Assembly: GCF_004340985.1 (NCBI RefSeq) | Contig: NZ_SLYB01000003.1 | Span: 62,001 to 126,000, forward strand | DNA: 64,000 nucleotides | Direction: 5' to 3' | Origin: Cricetibacter osteomyelitidis | GTDB lineage: Bacteria; Pseudomonadota; Gammaproteobacteria; Enterobacterales; Pasteurellaceae | Shown here: piece by piece, positions 37,588 through 49,133 of the stretch | Layout of the letters: every line of letters begins with the position of its first letter | How positions within the stretch are numbered: the stretch's first letter is position 1 | Notes under the pieces: generated by a model | Databases searched by the model: none | What the model saw: only the letters and a program-made list of their open reading frames with translations | Told to the model about the DNA's origin: nothing | Translations under genes and position numbers: made by a program

Positions 37588-38265
37588 TTATGCCTTCTGT
37601 TTATCAGCGTCCTGTACCGCTTTCTCTTCCGCTTCTAATTTAGGTAAAATTTGAGTACGGAACCAACGCGGGTGATGTTTTTTCGCCCAACGTGCGGAAA
37701 CTTTGCCTTCCACCATACCGGTGATAGAACCTTTCACCCAGAATGCCATATACATGTGCACCATAATACCAAGAATAAAGGCAATTGCTGTAACAGCGTG
37801 CAATGCGATAGCGACACGTCTTACCGGAACGGAAAATTCATTGGCAAAATAAGGCTGCCACATGATTATCCCTGTAACCAACAAAATAATTAACGCCACT
37901 AACATTGTCCAGAACAACAATTTTTGTCCCATATTATAGTGTCCTACATCAGCTACGTGATGCTCGTTACCTTTCAGCACATCCACGACTTTAAACAACC
38001 ATTGGAAATCTTCTTTTTTCGGGATGTTGTCACGCCAGTAAGTGAAAAACAGCACCATAAAGGCGGCGATCATCACAATACCGGAAAACGGATGCACAAT
38101 TCGAGCGATTTGCGGTGTACCTAATATATCGGCAAGCCAAGCGAAATCAGCGAAGAAAAATGCCAAACCTGAAAGTGCGGTCATAAAAAAGGTTAAAGCG
38201 ACAAGCCAGTGGCTTAAACGTTCACGTAAGCTGTGACGCAATACTTTACGATTTAAATCTACCAT
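37588..38265 (-). CDS. fdnI: Formate dehydrogenase cytochrome b556 subunit (gamma)
   Basis: 225 aa. Inner-membrane subunit that passes electrons from the beta subunit to menaquinone through two hemes b. Seen: four hydrophobic helices ([79 protein letters not shown]) with histidines in helices 1, 2 and 4 placed for heme ligation. The C-terminal tail is charged. Between fdxH and fdhE; I call it FdnI/FdoI-type without separating the two. Confidence 0.94.
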   Translation of the reverse strand: MVDLNRKVLRHSLRERLSHWLVALTFFMTALSGLAFFFADFAWLADILGTPQIARIVHPFSGIVMIAAFMVLFFTYWRDNIPKKEDFQWLFKVVDVLKGNEHHVADVGHYNMGQKLLFWTMLVALIILLVTGIIMWQPYFANEFSVPVRRVAIALHAVTAIAFILGIMVHMYMAFWVKGSITGMVEGKVSARWAKKHHPRWFRTQILPKLEAEEKAVQDADKQKA

Positions 38266-38277
38266 TTCTGCTTCTCC

Positions 38278-39183
38278 TTAATCATGATCCGCATGCGGAT
38301 CAAGCGGTTTTTCTTCATCATCCAACGCTTCGGTATTCGGACCGATACCAATGTAGTGAGCTGCCGCAGCAACAGCTAAGCCGCCCATTGCTACTGCAGA
38401 TAACGGTTTTAAGATACCTTTCCAGAAATGCGTAATCGGGCTGACTTCCGGATCTTTCGGTAAACCGGAATACAATTCAGGTTTATCACCGTGATGTAAT
38501 ACATACATGACATGCGTACCATTCACGCCTTCCGGATTATACACCGCTGCATTTTCATAACCGCGGGTTTTCAATTCTGCTACACGTTGTTCGCCTAATT
38601 TCAGCATTTCTTCTTTACTACCGAAACGGATTGCACCTGTCGGACAGGTTTTCACGCAAGCAGGTTCTTGACCTACACTCACACGATCCACGCATAAGGT
38701 ACATTTGTACACACGGTTGTCATCCGGATTTAAACGCGGAATATTAAACGGACAACCTGTAATACAATAACCACAACCGATACATTTATCGGATTGGAAA
38801 TCAACAATACCGTTGGCATATTGAATAATCGCACCCGGCGCAGGACAAGAAATCAAGCAACCCGGTTCGGAACAGTGCATACATCCGTCTTTGCGAATTA
38901 ACCATTCCAAGCGATCATTCTCTTCTACTTCATTGAAACGCATTAATGTCCATTGTTTTGCGTTTAAGTCGCGCGGGTTATCATAAACCCCTGTGCAACT
39001 TTCCGGCGCGGCACGCACATCATTCCACTCCGAACAGGCTACCTGACAGCCTTTGCAGCCGATACAGGTAGTTACGTCGATTAATTTCGCGACTTCAAAT
39101 TTGTAGTTGCGAGCTTGTGGCGGTGGCGTTAAATCGGATGTTGCCGATGCTCGAATAATATCTTGAGTTAAAACAGCTGTCAT
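38278..39183 (-). CDS. fdxH: Formate dehydrogenase iron-sulfur subunit (beta)
   Basis: 301 aa from the ATG at 39183, one base after the fdnG stop; the frame is open from 39204, but that start lies inside fdnG. Seen: four [4Fe-4S] clusters from [45 protein letters not shown] and CTLCVDR...[10 protein letters not shown], then a single C-terminal membrane anchor ([25 protein letters not shown]). It conducts electrons from the molybdenum subunit across the membrane to FdnI. Confidence 0.96.
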   Translation of the reverse strand: MTAVLTQDIIRASATSDLTPPPQARNYKFEVAKLIDVTTCIGCKGCQVACSEWNDVRAAPESCTGVYDNPRDLNAKQWTLMRFNEVEENDRLEWLIRKDGCMHCSEPGCLISCPAPGAIIQYANGIVDFQSDKCIGCGYCITGCPFNIPRLNPDDNRVYKCTLCVDRVSVGQEPACVKTCPTGAIRFGSKEEMLKLGEQRVAELKTRGYENAAVYNPEGVNGTHVMYVLHHGDKPELYSGLPKDPEVSPITHFWKGILKPLSAVAMGGLAVAAAAHYIGIGPNTEALDDEEKPLDPHADHD

Positions 39184-39184
39184 C

Positions 39185-42100
39185 TTACGCCCCCAATTTC
39201 TCAATATTAACTAACATACATTTTGACTCGGGAGTTTGCGTATTCGCATCACCGGCACGTACTGTTAAGTTATTCGCAAAATAGCCTTTTTTCGCTCCCG
39301 TAGTTGCTGCGAAGCCCCAGTGAATAGGAATACCTACGGTATGAATCGGCTTACCGTCAGAAACCAACGGACGAATACGTTTAGTCACCACTGCAACTGC
39401 TTCGATAAAACCACGTTTTGAAGTTACTTTTACGTGATCTCCGTTTGCGATGCCTTTTTCTTTCGCCAATTGCTCACTGATTTCAACAAGTTGTTCAGGT
39501 TGAGAAATTACATTTAATAAGGCATTCTTAGTCCAGAAGTGGAAATGCTCGGTTAAACGATAAGTTGTTCCTACATACGGGAATTCTTCCGATGTACCAA
39601 GATCTGCTTTATCGCTTGATAAAATACGCGCTACCGGACTTTGTACCACATTAGGATGTAATGGGTTCGTGCCGATCGGCGTTTCCATTGGTTCATAATG
39701 CTCAGGGAACGGACCGTCAGCCATGCGGTTACGCACGAACAAGCCGCTCACGCCTTCCGGTTGCATAATAAACGGTAGCGTTGGACTATTTGGCGGTGCC
39801 GTGCCAAAGTCAGCAATATCCACATAGTTCCAGTTTTTGCCATTCCATTTCACCAACTGACGTTTTGGATTCCACGGATTACCCGCTAAGTCTGCAGAGG
39901 CACGATTATAAATAATACGGCGGTTCAGCGGCCACGCGAAGCCCCAACCTAAGGTATTACCTAAGTTTGATGGATCGGAATTATCACGGTTCGCCATTTG
40001 GTTGCCTTTTTCCGTCCATTGACCGGCATAAATCCAGCAAGCGCCGGATGTCGTACCATCATCACGCATTTGAGCGAAGCTGGATAACAACTGACCTTTT
40101 TTCAAGATCAAATTGCCGTCTTTGTCATATAGGTCTTCCAACGCATAACCGTTGTTTTCTTTTGCTACTTCAAAGGCTTTAGGTTCAAGCGGATTTTGAT
40201 AATTCCAACTCATTGCTTCTAATTGTTCAAGCAAAATTGGTTTGGCATTTTTATCTTGATGATATAAATGAAGTAATTCTGCACGAAGTTCCGACATAAT
40301 TTCACCATCTGTTTTCGCTTCTCCCGGGGCATCAGCCGCTTTCCAGTGCCATTGTAACCAACGACCGGAGTTTGCAATAGAACCGTCTTCTTCGGCGAAA
40401 CAGGTTGTCGGCAAACGGAATACTTCAGTATGGATTTCAGCCGGATTCACATCATTGAATTTACCGTGATTCTTCCAGAATTCAGATGTATCGGTAATTA
40501 ACGGATCGAAAATAACCAAATATTTCAAATTACTTAATGCTTTAATCACTTTACCGGAGTTCGGCCAAGAAGCAATCGGGTTCATACCCTGGCAGAAGAA
40601 ACCGTTTATTTTACCTTGATACATTTCTTCAAGATAACGTAATTGATCCATACCGCCGGTCGGTAATTTAGGTAAGAAATCATAACCGAATTGATTATCT
40701 TTGGTTGCTTTATCACCATAGAACGATTTCAGCATACTCACCATAAATTTAGACGTATTTTGCCAATAGTTGGTTTGATCTTTCATCATCGTTTTTGGCG
40801 TAATACGCCCCAAGAATGATTCTAAACTTAAATCATTTTCTGTTGGCAATGGAATATATGCCGGCAACATATGCGGGAATAAGCCTAAGTCGGTAATCCC
40901 TTGTACGTTAGAATGACCGCGCAATGCGTTTACACCACCACCGGATACACCGATATTACCCAATAATAATTGGATCATCGCCATAGTACGGATATTTTGT
41001 GCACCTACGGTATGTTGAGTCCATCCCAACGCATATAAGAAGGTTGCCGCTTTATCAGGAGCCGACATTTTGCCGATTTCTTCACAGAAAATATGGAAAT
41101 CTTTTTGCGGAGTACCGGTAATACGTTCAACCATTTCAGGCGTATAGCGAGAAACATGGTCTTTTAACATATTAATGACACAACGTGGATCTTGCATGGT
41201 CATATCACGCATCGGTTGTCCTTCAGCGTCAAATTTGTATGTCCAGCTTGAACGATCATATTTGCGTGTAGCTTCATCGTAGCCGGAGAATAAACCGTCT
41301 TCGAATTTGAAGTCATCACCTACAATAAACGTGGCATTGGTATAGTGTTTCACGTATTCATGCTGAATCTTATCATTACTCAATAGATAATTGATAACGC
41401 CTGATAAGAACGCAATATCCGTACCCGAGCGAATAGGCATATAAATATCTGCCACCGCAGCCGTACGGTTAAAACGTGGATCCACTACCATAATTTTGGC
41501 TTTGTTATGTGTTTTCGCTTCTACTGCCCAACGGAAACCCACAGGATGAGCTTCGGCAGCATTACCGCCCATAACAATAACGAGATCAGAGTTTTTGATA
41601 TCAACCCAGTGATTGGTCATCGCACCGCGACCAAATGATGGAGCAAGACTTGCTACCGTTGGTCCGTGTCAGATACTCGCTTGGTTGTCGGTATAAATCA
41701 TACCGAGTGAACGTACAAATTTTTGAGTAAGAATACCGGTTTCATTACTGCAAGCGGAACCGGCCAAGAAACCTGATGTCATCCAACGGTTCACTGTCGT
41801 GCCATTTTTATTCTTCTCGATAAAGTTTGCATCACGGTCGGCTTTCATATGTTTGGCAATACGTTCAATAGCTTCATGCCAAGAAATACGTTTCCATTCA
41901 TTGCTGCCGGCTTCACGCACTTCGGGATATTGCACGCGGCGATCGCTGTTGATGTAATCTAATGCACCCGCACCTTTAGGACAAAGTGCACCGCGACTTA
42001 CCGGATGATCCGGGTCGCCTTCAATATGAAATACTTTATTTTTAACATTATGTGCCGTATCACCGATGCTATACATCAGCATACCGCAACCCACTGCACA

Positions 42101-42256
42101 GTAGGTACAATTTTGTCGCACTTCTTTAGAACGCAACAATTTGTATTCGCGTGGTGCCGCCATTGCCGTTGCCGGTGCAAATCCAAGCACAGCTGCAGAC
42201 GTTCCTGCCATTCCCCCTGCACAGATCTTAAAGAATTTTCTTCTTGTGACCTGCAT
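39185..42256 (-). CDS. fdnG: Formate dehydrogenase N major subunit, selenoprotein (FdnG)
   Basis: 1023 aa when the in-frame TGA at 41669-41671 is read as selenocysteine (residue 196, the same number as in E. coli FdnG); simple gene calling splits it in two. Seen: Tat signal TRRKFFK and hydrophobic stretch ending near AMAAP, the [4Fe-4S] motif [13 protein letters not shown], then ASI-Sec-HGPTVAS, and molybdopterin domains to the C-terminus. Function: periplasmic oxidation of formate with a Mo-bisMGD cofactor. Start at 42256 (MQVTRRKFF); another ATG lies two codons upstream. Confidence 0.96.
41626..41671 (-). promoter_or_regulatory. Selenocysteine UGA and bacterial SECIS hairpin in fdnG
   Basis: Directly after the TGA (41669-41671) the minus strand can pair GACCAA with TTGGTC as a lower stem and AGCAA with TTGCT as an apical stem around GTC. 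The apical AAGTCT resembles the AGGTCT loop recognised by SelB in E. coli fdhF/fdnG. Needs selABCD elsewhere in the genome. Confidence 0.85.
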
Positions 42257-42404
42257 AATCACTCCTTTAGGTATGATGGTTCGATAAATATCGATTAAAA
42301 GCTAGTACTTTTCATCGAAAATCAGAAAAGCCTAAAATTTGGTATATAATACCATTTATCAATGAATAAACCATAACCAAAATAGCTTAGATCAGGGGAA
42401 AAGT

Positions 42405-42418
42405 TTGATGTGGATCAC
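42405..42418. promoter_or_regulatory. FNR-like box overlapping the fdhD start
   Basis: TTGAT-GTGG-ATCAC (42405-42418) differs from TTGAT-N4-ATCAA at one base. It overlaps the proposed fdhD start codon (42408) and lies about 150 bases upstream of divergent fdnG, so it could repress fdhD, activate fdnG, or be chance. Confidence 0.5.
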
Positions 42419-43265
42419 AAAAATGAAAATTAATTTTTTCAAAAAATTAACATTTAACCAACAAAATAAGAACCTTTCTCAATCAGAAATGCAACAAAAG
42501 CATACCGCACTTTATCCGCAATTAACGGAAAAAAATGAAGTTCTGGCAAAAGAAATGCCGGTTGCACTTATTTATAACGACATCTCTCATACGGTTATGA
42601 TGTGTTCACCGTGTGATTTGGAAGATTTTGCCCTCGGTTTTTCGTTAGCTGAAGAAATTATTGAAAAACCATCGGACATTTATGGCATGGATGTGGTGGA
42701 AGTGTGTAACGGTATGGAAGTACAAATCGAAATGGCAAGTCGTTGTTTTGTCGCCTTGAAAGATCGTCGTCGTTCCATGGCAGGGCGTACCGGCTGTGGC
42801 GTGTGCGGGACAGAACAACTGAATCAAGTCATCAAAAAATTACCTAAATTAAACCGCACTTTGCACTTTAATCTCAATCAATTAGACGGTTGTTTGCATC
42901 AATTACAATCAGCACAAGAACTCGGCAAGCAAACCGGCTCCACTCACGCGGCAGGATTTTTTGATCCGCAAGGATACTTATTGGCGATTCGCGAGGATGT
43001 AGGCCGTCATGTCGCATTAGATAAACTACTCGGCTGGCACGCTAAAGCCGGTAAACCGCAGGGTTTTATTGCTGTCACCAGCCGAGCCAGTTACGAAATG
43101 GTACAAAAAGCCGCAACTTGTGGCATTGAAATGTTGGTCGCGATTTCTGCGGCTACCGATCTCGCCGTCAATATGGCCGAACAAGCCAATCTTACATTGA
43201 TCGGCTTTGCCCGTGAAGGTCGAGCAACGATTTATAACGGAAAAGAGCGGTTGATTTTGGAATAA
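42408..43265 (+). CDS. fdhD: Sulfurtransferase FdhD
   Basis: 285 aa from the ATG at 42408, which has AGGGGA eight bases upstream; an in-frame ATG at 42423 is an alternative. FdhD passes sulfur from IscS to the molybdenum cofactor of formate dehydrogenase. Seen: [19 protein letters not shown], the catalytic CxxC in [12 protein letters not shown], and C-terminal [33 protein letters not shown]. Divergent from the fdn operon whose enzyme it serves. Two uptake words inside. Confidence 0.95.
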   Translation: MWITKMKINFFKKLTFNQQNKNLSQSEMQQKHTALYPQLTEKNEVLAKEMPVALIYNDISHTVMMCSPCDLEDFALGFSLAEEIIEKPSDIYGMDVVEVCNGMEVQIEMASRCFVALKDRRRSMAGRTGCGVCGTEQLNQVIKKLPKLNRTLHFNLNQLDGCLHQLQSAQELGKQTGSTHAAGFFDPQGYLLAIREDVGRHVALDKLLGWHAKAGKPQGFIAVTSRASYEMVQKAATCGIEMLVAISAATDLAVNMAEQANLTLIGFAREGRATIYNGKERLILE

Positions 43266-43308
43266 TTTTTATTTTTCTTTTTAAAATAATTTTTACCTGT
43301 AAAATACC

Positions 43309-43372
43309 GAAGTGCGGTTAGCATTGTCATTAATTTGTAATAAAAAATTGTTAAATTTAAACCGCACTTTAG
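43309..43372. repeat. Facing uptake words between fdhD and glpQ
   Basis: AAGTGCGGTTA near 43310 and TAAACCGCACTTTA near 43360 are inverted but about 40 bases apart, a wide loop for a terminator. Rest of the gap is AT-rich; no other signal seen apart from the glpQ ribosome site AAGGAG (43382-43387). Confidence 0.5.
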
Positions 43373-43393
43373 AAAAACATTAAGGAGAAATTT

Positions 43394-44488
43394 ATGAAAT
43401 TAAAAACCATCACTGCAGCAATGATACTTGCTACCTTGACCGGTTTAAGCACTCAAACATTGGCAAAAAATATGAATAATCAAGATAAATTAGTCATTGC
43501 TCACCGTGGTGCAAGCGGTTATTTACCGGAACATACGCTAGAATCCAAAGCGTTAGCATTCGGACAAAAAGCAGATTATTTGGAACAAGATTTGGCGATG
43601 ACCAAAGATAACCGCTTAATTGTTATTCACGATCATTTTCTAGACGGTTTAACCGATGTAGCAAAAAAATTTCCGACCCGACACCGTGCTGACGGACGTT
43701 ATTATGTCGTAGATTTTACTTTAGCCGAAATTCAAACATTGGAAATGACTGAAAATTTTAAAGTTGAAGACGATAAACAAAAACAAGTTTATCCAAAGCG
43801 CTTCCCGATGTGGAAGTCACATTTTACTATCCATACTTTTGAAGATGAAATCGAATTTATTCAAGGTTTAGAAAAATCTACCGGTCAAACTATCGGAATT
43901 TATCCTGAAATCAAAGCGCCTTGGTTACATCATCAAGAAGGTAAAGACATTGCATTAGAAACACTCAAAATATTGAAAAAATACGGTTATACACAAAAAT
44001 CTTCCCCGGTTTATTTGCAAACCTTTGATTTCAATGAGTTAAAACGCATTAAAAATGAATTATTACCAAAGTTGGGAATGGATCTTAAACTAGTTCAATT
44101 AATAGCCTATTCCGATTGGGGCGAAACGCAAGAAAAAAATAATGAAGGTAAATGGATTAATTATAGCTATGATTGGATGTTCCAACCGGGTGCTATGCAA
44201 GAAGTAGCAAAATATGCCGATGGTGTCGGACCGGGTTGGTATATGCTGATCGATGATAAGAATTCAAAACTCGGTAACATACAATATACTCCGTTAGTGA
44301 AAGAAATTGCCGCTACCAAAATGGAATTACACCCATATACAGTGCGCAAAGACAGTTTGCCGGAATTTTTTACTGATGTAAATCAAATGTATGATGCACT
44401 TCTTAACCATGCAGGTTCGACTGGTATTTTTACGGATTTCCCTGATACCGCAATAAAATTTTTAGAGAAAGATAAATCATCAAAATAA
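43394..44488 (+). CDS. glpQ: Periplasmic glycerophosphodiester phosphodiesterase
   Basis: 364 aa. Cleaves glycerophosphodiesters to G3P and an alcohol. Seen: signal peptide (about 1-24, ILATLTGLSTQTLA) ending in an A-x-A-like site, AHRGASGYLPEHTLES with His37 and Arg38, ADYLEQDLAMTKDNRLIVIHDHFL (metal Glu/Asp and catalytic His), and C-terminal TGIFTDFPD. Oddity: there is no cysteine lipobox, unlike H. influenzae protein D (the Hpd lipoprotein), so it should be a soluble periplasmic enzyme. Upstream of convergent glpK in a glp cluster. The GDPD identification is secure. Confidence 0.95.
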   Translation: MKLKTITAAMILATLTGLSTQTLAKNMNNQDKLVIAHRGASGYLPEHTLESKALAFGQKADYLEQDLAMTKDNRLIVIHDHFLDGLTDVAKKFPTRHRADGRYYVVDFTLAEIQTLEMTENFKVEDDKQKQVYPKRFPMWKSHFTIHTFEDEIEFIQGLEKSTGQTIGIYPEIKAPWLHHQEGKDIALETLKILKKYGYTQKSSPVYLQTFDFNELKRIKNELLPKLGMDLKLVQLIAYSDWGETQEKNNEGKWINYSYDWMFQPGAMQEVAKYADGVGPGWYMLIDDKNSKLGNIQYTPLVKEIAATKMELHPYTVRKDSLPEFFTDVNQMYDALLNHAGSTGIFTDFPDTAIKFLEKDKSSK

Positions 44489-44503
44489 TATTGATGAGAT
44501 AAC

Positions 44504-44534
44504 AATAAAGGATAGCTCATCGCTATCCTTTATT
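44504..44534. terminator. Bidirectional terminator between glpQ and glpK
   Basis: Thirteen-base arms (44504-44516 and 44522-44534, AATAAAGGATAGC and its exact complement) with a 5-base loop and AT-rich flanks. It lies between the convergent glpQ and glpK stops and probably ends both. Confidence 0.88.
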
Positions 44535-44551
44535 ATTTATACTACATTATC

Positions 44552-46423
<1,872 letters not shown>

Positions 46424-47164
46424 ATGAATGCATATTTAGCAGAATTTTTAGGGACGGCCTTACTGGTTCTTATGGGAAATGGTGTTGTTGCCAACGTTTG
46501 TTTAAACAAAACGAAAGGACAAAGTTCGGGATGGATTGTTATTACTACGGCCTGGGCATTTGCCGTTTATGTTGCGGTTGTTTTTGGCGGTCCGTATAGC
46601 GGAGCTCATTTTAATCCGGCCGTAACTATCGGATTAGCTGCTACAGGAACATTTGCTTGGTCAATGGTTGGCGGATATATCGCCTCACAAGTAGCCGGTG
46701 GCGTAATAGGCGGATTATTGGTTTATTTAATGTATAAAGATCATTTTGCCGCAACTGAAGAAGAAGGTAGCAAACGTGCATGTTTCTGTACCGAACCGGC
46801 AATTCGTAATTATTCAAGCAACTTTATTAGCGAGGTCATCGGCACCTTTGTTTTAGTCTTTGTGATTTATTATATTACCGGTGCTCAAATTACCTTACCG
46901 GAGGCATCTTCCGCCACACCTATCGGTTTAGGCTCTATCGGTGCATTACCCGTAGCGATTTTAGTGTGGGCGATTGGTCTTAGTTTAGGCGGTACCACCG
47001 GCTATGCTATTAATCCTGCACGGGATTTCGGCCCGCGCTTAGCACTTTTCTTATTAAGCGGAAAATTAAAAACATCACCCGATTGGGGATATGCCTGGGT
47101 ACCGGTCTTAGGTCCTACTGTTGGAGCATTACTCGCCGCAGGTTTATACATGACAATCATGTAA
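46424..47164 (+). CDS. glpF: Glycerol uptake facilitator (aquaglyceroporin) GlpF
   Basis: 246 aa. Inner-membrane channel for glycerol diffusion. Seen: six transmembrane segments plus the two half-helices with NPA motifs, SGAHFNPAVTIG (first) and GYAINPARDFGPR (second); the Arg and adjacent residues match the glycerol-selective filter. Lone gene between divergent promoter and a strong terminator. About 35 residues shorter than E. coli GlpF, mostly at the C-terminus, which is normal in Pasteurellaceae by recollection. Confidence 0.96.
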   Translation: MNAYLAEFLGTALLVLMGNGVVANVCLNKTKGQSSGWIVITTAWAFAVYVAVVFGGPYSGAHFNPAVTIGLAATGTFAWSMVGGYIASQVAGGVIGGLLVYLMYKDHFAATEEEGSKRACFCTEPAIRNYSSNFISEVIGTFVLVFVIYYITGAQITLPEASSATPIGLGSIGALPVAILVWAIGLSLGGTTGYAINPARDFGPRLALFLLSGKLKTSPDWGYAWVPVLGPTVGALLAAGLYMTIM

Positions 47165-47180
47165 CTCACACTGGTTAGTT

Positions 47181-47208
47181 AAAGGACAAAGTATATACTT
47201 TGTCCTTT
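47181..47208. terminator. Perfect 28-base palindrome terminating glpF
   Basis: Arms AAAGGACAAAGTAT and its exact complement meet without a gap (47181-47208), 16 bases after the glpF stop. As RNA it forms a stem with a TATA-type turn and ends in CCTTT. Likely a terminator. Confidence 0.75.
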
Positions 47209-47255
47209 ATACTACAAAATTAATAAATTATCATTTGAAAAAACTTATGATTTTT

Positions 47256-47271
47256 TGTGATCTTAATCACA
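47256..47271. promoter_or_regulatory. CRP box upstream of glpT
   Basis: TGTGA-TCTTAA-TCACA (47256-47271) matches both CRP half-sites exactly and has T-rich/A-rich flanks. It lies 144 bases upstream of glpT and fits catabolite control of G3P uptake. Confidence 0.88.
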
Positions 47272-47414
47272 AATCTACTATTTTTAGTTCTATTATTCTA
47301 TGTTCTGTGTTATTGTTCGCACCTTGAAAAATGTTTTATAAAATCGATTAAAACTTCTTCATTCACAAAAAATGTAGCATAAATAATAACAACTATATTG
47401 GAGAGCAAAGCATT

Positions 47415-48860
47415 ATGTTTGGTCCATTTAAACCGGCTCCGCATATCGCGGAATTGCCGTCAGATAAAATAGATTCCACCTATCGTCGTTTACGTTGGCA
47501 GGTGTTTGCAGGGATTTTCTTTGGTTATGCCGCCTATTATTTTGTACGTGCAAATTTCGACCTTGCACAAAAAGGCTTAATTGAAGCGGGGCTATACAAT
47601 AAAGCCGAATTAGGGATTATCGGTACCGGTGCGGGTTTAGCTTACGGATTGTCTAAATTCGTTATGGCTTGGATGTCAGACCGTTCTAATCCAAAAGTCT
47701 TTTTACCATTCGGTTTACTATTATCCGGTTTATGTATGACCATGATGGGCTTAATGCCTTGGGCTACATCCGGTATTTTAGTTATGTTTGTCATGATCTT
47801 CTTAAACGGTTGGTTCCAAGGTATGGGATGGCCTCCATGCGGACGTACTATGGTGCATTGGTGGTCAAAATCCGAACGTGGTACTATCGTATCCATTTGG
47901 AACTGTGCTCATAATGTCGGCGGTATGGTACCGGGTGCAATGGTACTATTGGCCAGTGCCGTTTATTTCAGCACACACGGTGTTGAAGCAACCGCAAAAG
48001 ATGTATGGCAACAAGCTTTATATTATCCGGGTATTGCCGCTATGGTTGCTGCCGTACCGATCTATTTAATTATGAAAGATACGCCTCAATCCTGCGGTTT
48101 ACCGTCAATTGAAAAATGGCGTAATGACTATCCTGAAGACTATAATGAAAAAACCAGTGAACATGATTTAACCGTTAAAGAAATTTTGCTTAATTATGTA
48201 TTAAAAAACAAATTGTTATGGTATATCGCCATTGCAAACGTGTTTGTTTATTTAATCCGCTACGGTGTTTTAAAATGGTCACCGGTATACCTTGGCGAAG
48301 TTAAACACTTTAATATTAAAGGTACGGCTTGGGCCTATACGATTTATGAATTAGCGGCAATTCCGGGCACGTTACTCTGTGGTTGGGTATCAGATAAAGT
48401 GTTCAAAGGTCGACGCGGTTTAACCGGTTTTGTTTTCATGATCTTAACGACTATCGCAGTTGTTGCATTATGGAAGAACCCGGCAACACCGGAAAGCGAG
48501 TTAGCACAATATGCAGGTCATGCTTGGTATGAAAACCCATATCAGTTAATCGACTTTATTCTAATGACCACTATCGGTTTCTTAATTTATGGTCCTGTAA
48601 TGCTAATCGGCTTACATGCTCTTGAATTAGCACCGAAAAAAGCAGCAGGTACGGCTGCCGGTTTCACCGGTCTATTCGGTTATTTAGGCGGTACGGTTTC
48701 AGCTTCTGCAGTTGTAGGCTGGGCAGCACAATATTATGGCTGGGATGGTGGCTTCTATGTAATGATCACCGGTGGTGTATTAGCTATATTACTAATGTTA
48801 ATTGTAATGATTGAAGAAGGCAAACATAAAGCCAGATTAGCAGATCATTACGGTAATTAA
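47415..48860 (+). CDS. glpT: Glycerol-3-phosphate:phosphate antiporter GlpT
   Basis: 481 aa, twelve-helix MFS antiporter of the inner membrane (organophosphate:Pi family). Seen: [30 protein letters not shown] (the conserved arginine and tyrosines of helix 1), [37 protein letters not shown], and [11 protein letters not shown] in the second half. Slightly longer than E. coli GlpT (452 aa). Separate transcription unit with upstream CRP box and downstream hairpin; in E. coli glpT faces glpA divergently, here they point the same way. Confidence 0.96.
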   Translation: MFGPFKPAPHIAELPSDKIDSTYRRLRWQVFAGIFFGYAAYYFVRANFDLAQKGLIEAGLYNKAELGIIGTGAGLAYGLSKFVMAWMSDRSNPKVFLPFGLLLSGLCMTMMGLMPWATSGILVMFVMIFLNGWFQGMGWPPCGRTMVHWWSKSERGTIVSIWNCAHNVGGMVPGAMVLLASAVYFSTHGVEATAKDVWQQALYYPGIAAMVAAVPIYLIMKDTPQSCGLPSIEKWRNDYPEDYNEKTSEHDLTVKEILLNYVLKNKLLWYIAIANVFVYLIRYGVLKWSPVYLGEVKHFNIKGTAWAYTIYELAAIPGTLLCGWVSDKVFKGRRGLTGFVFMILTTIAVVALWKNPATPESELAQYAGHAWYENPYQLIDFILMTTIGFLIYGPVMLIGLHALELAPKKAAGTAAGFTGLFGYLGGTVSASAVVGWAAQYYGWDGGFYVMITGGVLAILLMLIVMIEEGKHKARLADHYGN

Positions 48861-48867
48861 TGATAAA

Positions 48868-48897
48868 AAAGGAAGAAGATAAATTTCTTCTTCCTTT
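48868..48897 (+). terminator. Terminator after glpT
   Basis: AAAGGAAGAAG (48868-48878) and CTTCTTCCTTT (48887-48897) with an 8-base AT loop, then GATTTTTATTT. Ends glpT eight bases after its stop. Confidence 0.87.
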
Positions 48898-49023
48898 GAT
48901 TTTTATTTCTAATTCACTAAAAATAACACTGTATTTTTTAATTAATAAAAATATATTTTTAATTATAAATATAATATTTAACTGAACATAAAACATACTT
49001 TTTATTTATATAAAAATATCAAA

Positions 49024-49039
49024 TATGATTTATTTCATA
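49024..49039. promoter_or_regulatory. Weak CRP-like palindrome upstream of glpA
   Basis: TATGA-TTTATT-TCATA (49024-49039) has CRP spacing and symmetry, with one change in each half-site from TGTGA/TCACA. It lies about 95 bases upstream of the glpA start in an otherwise featureless AT-rich gap. Confidence 0.4.
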
Positions 49040-49133
49040 TTTTCATTTCATTCTTATTTAAGATTCAATTCACATCATTATTTATTATGAAATAATCATA
49101 ATGCTTAAATGATCTATTATTGTGGAAAATATT

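Noticed and set aside
39185-42262. fdnG as two genes or a nonsense pseudogene
   Set aside because: The only interruption is TGA at the known selenocysteine position (residue 196), followed by a SECIS-like hairpin, and both halves are otherwise intact.
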